Below are positions 20,435 to 23,060 of a stretch of DNA of 23,060 nt, piece after piece. A model generated the notes under the pieces. That model had not been told where the DNA came from. It saw nothing but the letters and a program-made list of their open reading frames with translations, and ran no database searches. Position 1 is the stretch's first letter. Each line of letters opens with the position of its first letter. The DNA comes from JADGHX01 sp035760965 (lineage in GTDB: Bacteria; Pseudomonadota; Gammaproteobacteria; Steroidobacterales; Steroidobacteraceae), in assembly GCA_035760965.1 (NCBI GenBank), contig DASTRY010000009.1, forward strand, positions 1-23,060, given 5' to 3'. The translations under genes were made by a program, and so were the position numbers.

Positions 20435-21313
20435 ATGAAACGGATATTCCTGTTTCTCGCGACCAACCTTGCGATCCTCGTCGTCCTGTCGATCGTCTGC
20501 CAGATCCTCGGGATCGACCGCTACCTCGCCATGCGCGGGGGCAACCTCGGGCAGCTGCTCGCCTTCGCGGCCGTGTTCGGCTTCGGGGGCGCATTCATCT
20601 CGCTCGCCATCTCGAAGTGGATGGCCAAGCGCGCGATGGGTGTGCGGGTCATCGAGCAGCCGCGCAATTCCACAGAGAGCTGGCTCGTGGCCACGGTGCG
20701 CCGTCAGGCGCAGGCCGCGGGCATCGGCATGCCCGAGGTCGGCATCTTCGATTCGCCCGAGCCGAACGCCTTCGCCACCGGCCCGAACCGCAACAACGCA
20801 CTCGTCGCGGTGAGCAGCGGTCTGCTGCAGCGGATGAACGAAGATGAGATCGAGGCGGTGCTCGGCCACGAGATCACGCACGTCGCCAACGGCGACATGG
20901 TGACGCTCACCCTGATCCAGGGTGTCGTGAACACGTTCGTGATCTTCCTGTCGCGCATCATCGGCAACCTCGTCGACCGCACCCTGTTCCGTTCGGAAGA
21001 CGGGCGCGGGCCGGCGTACTTCATCTCGGTGATCGTCTCGGAGATCGTGCTCGGCATTCTCGCGAGCATCATCGTCGCCTGGTTCTCGCGCTATCGCGAG
21101 TTCCGCGCCGACAGCGGCGGCGCACGCCTCGCCGGCCGGCAGAAGATGATCAGCGCGCTCGAGAGACTGAAGTCGGTGCACGAGCCGCTGCCCGCGCAGT
21201 TCGCCGCGTTCGGCATCTCCTCGGGCCAGGGTCCGAGCGGCTTCAAGCGACTCTTTTTGAGTCACCCGCCGCTCGATGAGCGCATCGCAGCGCTGCAGCG
21301 AGCCGCGACTTAA
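20435..21313 (+). CDS. htpX: Membrane zinc metalloprotease HtpX
   Basis: This 292-residue inner-membrane protease of the M48 family degrades damaged membrane proteins. Two N-terminal helices (about 4-26 and 38-62) precede the catalytic HEITH (145-149); the third zinc ligand is Glu222 in R-E-F-R-A-D. Two more hydrophobic stretches (160-180, 195-217) follow. The end, L-F-L-S-H-P-P-L-D-E-R-I-A-A-L, is typical of the family. Length agrees with E. coli HtpX (about 293). A sigma-32-like promoter lies upstream and a clear terminator downstream, so it is probably a single-gene unit. Confidence 0.96.
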   Translation: MKRIFLFLATNLAILVVLSIVCQILGIDRYLAMRGGNLGQLLAFAAVFGFGGAFISLAISKWMAKRAMGVRVIEQPRNSTESWLVATVRRQAQAAGIGMPEVGIFDSPEPNAFATGPNRNNALVAVSSGLLQRMNEDEIEAVLGHEITHVANGDMVTLTLIQGVVNTFVIFLSRIIGNLVDRTLFRSEDGRGPAYFISVIVSEIVLGILASIIVAWFSRYREFRADSGGARLAGRQKMISALERLKSVHEPLPAQFAAFGISSGQGPSGFKRLFLSHPPLDERIAALQRAAT

Positions 21314-21346
21314 GCCTCACGCTTCCATCCTTCGAACGTCGCTTGC

Positions 21347-21373
21347 AACGCCCGGCCTCGCGCCGGGCGTTTT
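21347..21373 (+). terminator. Rho-independent terminator of htpX
   Basis: ACGCCCGGC (21348-21356) pairs perfectly with GCCGGGCGT (21362-21370) around a 5-nt loop, followed by TTT to make four T in all. It sits 34 bp after the htpX stop. This is the best terminator in the window. Confidence 0.88.
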
Positions 21374-21403
21374 GCATCTGAACGCGCGCAATTCCCGTAT
21401 TGG

Positions 21404-21413
21404 CCCACGTGGG
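21404..21413. promoter_or_regulatory. Short palindrome upstream of the desaturase gene
   Basis: CCCACGTGGG is a perfect 10-bp palindrome about 70 bp before the desaturase ATG. It could be an operator, but one short palindrome in GC-rich DNA is weak evidence. Nothing else stands out in 21374-21470. Confidence 0.2.
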
Positions 21414-21484
21414 TTCATGAGAACGCGACTGTCTTCGGTGGGCGACGTGTCGCCGGCCGCCGTCATTCACAAGGGGCCGCAGCC

Positions 21485-22528
21485 ATGGCTACATTGCGCG
21501 CGCGAAATTGGGGTGGGTCTATTAATCACGGAACGGTCTCATCGTCGGACAACGGAGCGAGTGCTGTCGCGGCATCGCCCGGTCTGGCGCGAAAACTTCT
21601 GAGCTGGTTCGACACCAGCTCGCTCACGGCATCGACTTATGTCGCCGGCAACGACAGCAGCGCCGAGAAGATCGACTGGGCGCGCATTTTGCCGTTCCTG
21701 TTGATGCACATAGTCTGCCTCGCCGTCATCTGGGTAGGCTGGAGTCCAATAGCGGTCACGACTGCGGTCGTGTTCTATGCGGTCCGCATGTTCGCGATCA
21801 CGGCGTTCTATCACCGCTACTTCTCGCACCGCTCGTTCAAGACTTCGCGCGTTGCGCAGTTCATCTTCGGAGTGCTCGGCGCGACGGCGGTACAGCGCGG
21901 GCCGGTGTGGTGGGCCGCGCATCATCGCCATCACCACGCGCATTCCGACAAGCCGGCCGACGTGCATTCACCCGTCCAGCACGGCTTCATCCGCGCGCAC
22001 ATGGGCTGGTTCCTGTCGAAGAAAGGGTTCACGCCGGATCTGAAGTGCGTGCGCGATCTCATGAAGTATCCCGAGCTGCGGCTGCTCGATCGCTTCGACA
22101 TCCTCGTGCCGATCGTCTTCGCCGTCGCGATCTTCTGCTTCGGCGTCGTGCTGAAGCACAGAGCGCCGGAGCTCGGCACCAGCGGCTGGCAGATGCTCGT
22201 GTGGGGCTTCTTCATCTCCACGATCGCCTGCTATCACGGCACGTACACGATCAACTCGCTGTCGCACGTGTTCGGCCGGCAGCGCTATCGCACCGGAGAC
22301 GAGAGCCGTAACAACTGGTTCCTCGCGCTGATCACGCTCGGTGAAGGCTGGCACAACAACCATCACCACTATCCGAGCTCGTGCCGGCAGGGTTTCTACT
22401 GGTGGGAATTCGACGTCACGTATTACCTGCTGAAGGTGATGTCGTGGCTCGGGATCATCTGGGACCTGCGCGCGGTCCCGATTTCCGCGCGCGATCATTC
22501 ACCTCGCAGGATCAAGAGGGTGTCATGA
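21485..22528 (+). CDS. Membrane acyl-CoA/acyl-lipid desaturase (delta-9 type)
   Basis: This 347-residue membrane di-iron desaturase introduces a double bond into a fatty acyl chain using oxygen. Its three histidine boxes are H-R-Y-F-S-H (110-115), H-H-R-H-H (146-150) and H-N-N-H-H (290-294), with an extra His261 in N-S-L-S-H. Four hydrophobic helices lie around 68-105, 122-138, 204-224 and 236-256. This is the stearoyl-CoA desaturase-like group found in bacteria, with no cytochrome b5 or ferredoxin domain attached. AAGGGG (21471-21476) supports the ATG at 21485. The stop overlaps the next gene by four bases (ATGA), so the desaturase and the flavoprotein are translationally coupled. Confidence 0.94.
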   Translation: MATLRARNWGGSINHGTVSSSDNGASAVAASPGLARKLLSWFDTSSLTASTYVAGNDSSAEKIDWARILPFLLMHIVCLAVIWVGWSPIAVTTAVVFYAVRMFAITAFYHRYFSHRSFKTSRVAQFIFGVLGATAVQRGPVWWAAHHRHHHAHSDKPADVHSPVQHGFIRAHMGWFLSKKGFTPDLKCVRDLMKYPELRLLDRFDILVPIVFAVAIFCFGVVLKHRAPELGTSGWQMLVWGFFISTIACYHGTYTINSLSHVFGRQRYRTGDESRNNWFLALITLGEGWHNNHHHYPSSCRQGFYWWEFDVTYYLLKVMSWLGIIWDLRAVPISARDHSPRRIKRVS

Positions 22529-23060
22529 GAGTCGCGATCATCGGCTCCGGCATTGCAGGGATGACGGCCGCCTATCGTCTGCACCGCGAGCACGACGTCA
22601 CGGTATTCGAAGCGGGTGATCATTTCGGCGGGCACACGTACACGCTCGATATCGACGTCGCCGGACGCACTTACGCGGTGGACATGGGCTTCATCGTGTT
22701 CAACGACCGCACGTATCCGAGCTTCGTCGCGATGATGAACGAGCTCGGTGTCGAGTCGCAGCCGTCCAACATGAGCTTCTCGCTGCGCTGTGAGCGCACC
22801 GGGCTCGAGTACAACGGCACTTCGATCAACTCGCTGTTCGCACAGCGTCTCAACTTCGTGCGACCGTCGTTCCTGCGCATGATCGCGGACATCCTGCGGT
22901 TCAACCGCGAGTCCCCGAAACTGCTGCTGGCGCACGACGCATCGCTCACGCTGGGGGAATATCTCGCGCAAGCCGGCTATTCGCGGCCGTTCATCGAGCG
23001 CTACATCGTGCCGATGGGCCGGGCCATCTGGTCGGCTACCGAAGAGGCCATGCTCAAATG
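22525..23060 (+). CDS. FAD-dependent amine-oxidase-like protein, 5' part
   Basis: The first 178 codons are present and the gene runs off the right edge. It opens with a dinucleotide-binding fold, V-A-I-I-G-S-G-I-A-G-M-T-A-A (3-16), then V-F-E-A-G-D-H-F-G-G-H (31-41). D-M-G-F-I-V-F-N-D-R-T-Y-P (52-64) is characteristic of the NAD(P)/FAD-binding proteins usually found beside DUF1365 and cyclopropane-fatty-acyl synthase genes in proteobacteria. It therefore probably acts on unsaturated membrane fatty acids, for example toward furan fatty acids or related products; the reaction is not certain. It starts inside the desaturase stop codon. Confidence 0.85.
   Translation, partial: MRVAIIGSGIAGMTAAYRLHREHDVTVFEAGDHFGGHTYTLDIDVAGRTYAVDMGFIVFNDRTYPSFVAMMNELGVESQPSNMSFSLRCERTGLEYNGTSINSLFAQRLNFVRPSFLRMIADILRFNRESPKLLLAHDASLTLGEYLAQAGYSRPFIERYIVPMGRAIWSATEEAMLK

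Overview
The window looks like chromosome of a high-GC proteobacterium, most likely a gammaproteobacterium. The reasons are the GC-rich codon use, the ProB (with PUA domain)/ProA pair, HtpX, and a small acidic protein of a kind I associate with that class. All genes appear intact except the two cut by the window edges. I see no rRNA, tRNA, CRISPR array, transposase or phage gene.

Left part (1-5435). A minus-strand FAD-linked oxidase is cut by the left edge. Next comes a minus-strand pair: a lipoprotein copper nitrite reductase with a fused C-terminal cytochrome c domain (nirK, 937-2490), then a DUF6544-like protein (214-915). Divergent from nirK is a membrane flavocytochrome of the ferric reductase/NADPH oxidase type (2630-3928). 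An orphan FecR-like membrane protein (4194-4757) follows, flanked on both sides by degenerate 19-20 bp tandem repeat arrays (4005-4170 and 4758-4975). A small periplasmic protein with three LTxxQ motifs comes after the second array.

Middle-left (5567-9610). A six-helix membrane protein, an overlapping winged-helix regulator and a divergent cis-prenyltransferase (UppS-like) form a module. The membrane-protein gene and the prenyltransferase gene each carry the same palindromic motif (ACTyTGCAATGCArAGT-like) immediately in front of, or over, their start codons. This suggests a self-regulating lipid-carrier or envelope module. A small hypothetical protein, an SLC10-like symporter and an SDR oxidoreductase follow.

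Middle (9699-16370). This is a compact molybdenum cofactor operon: small secreted protein, moeA, moaA, moaC, a MobA-MoaD fusion, a MoaE - His-rich linker - MoeB/ThiF - rhodanese fusion, and a secreted TPR protein. Gaps are 4-17 bp or 1-nt overlaps. The small sulphur carrier MoaD is fused to MobA and has a possible internal start. Its three partners (MPT synthase large subunit, activating enzyme and sulphur donor) sit on one 534-residue polypeptide. This is the most unusual feature of the window.

Right part (16465-23060). A convergent gene encodes a protein with an extremely acidic tail. It is followed by proB-proA (4-nt overlap, proB possibly leaderless), a Crp/Fnr-type regulator, and htpX preceded by a sigma-32-like promoter and a leader hairpin and followed by a clear intrinsic terminator. 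The window ends with an acyl desaturase translationally coupled to a FAD-dependent amine-oxidase-like protein cut by the right edge; these two probably act in membrane fatty-acid modification.
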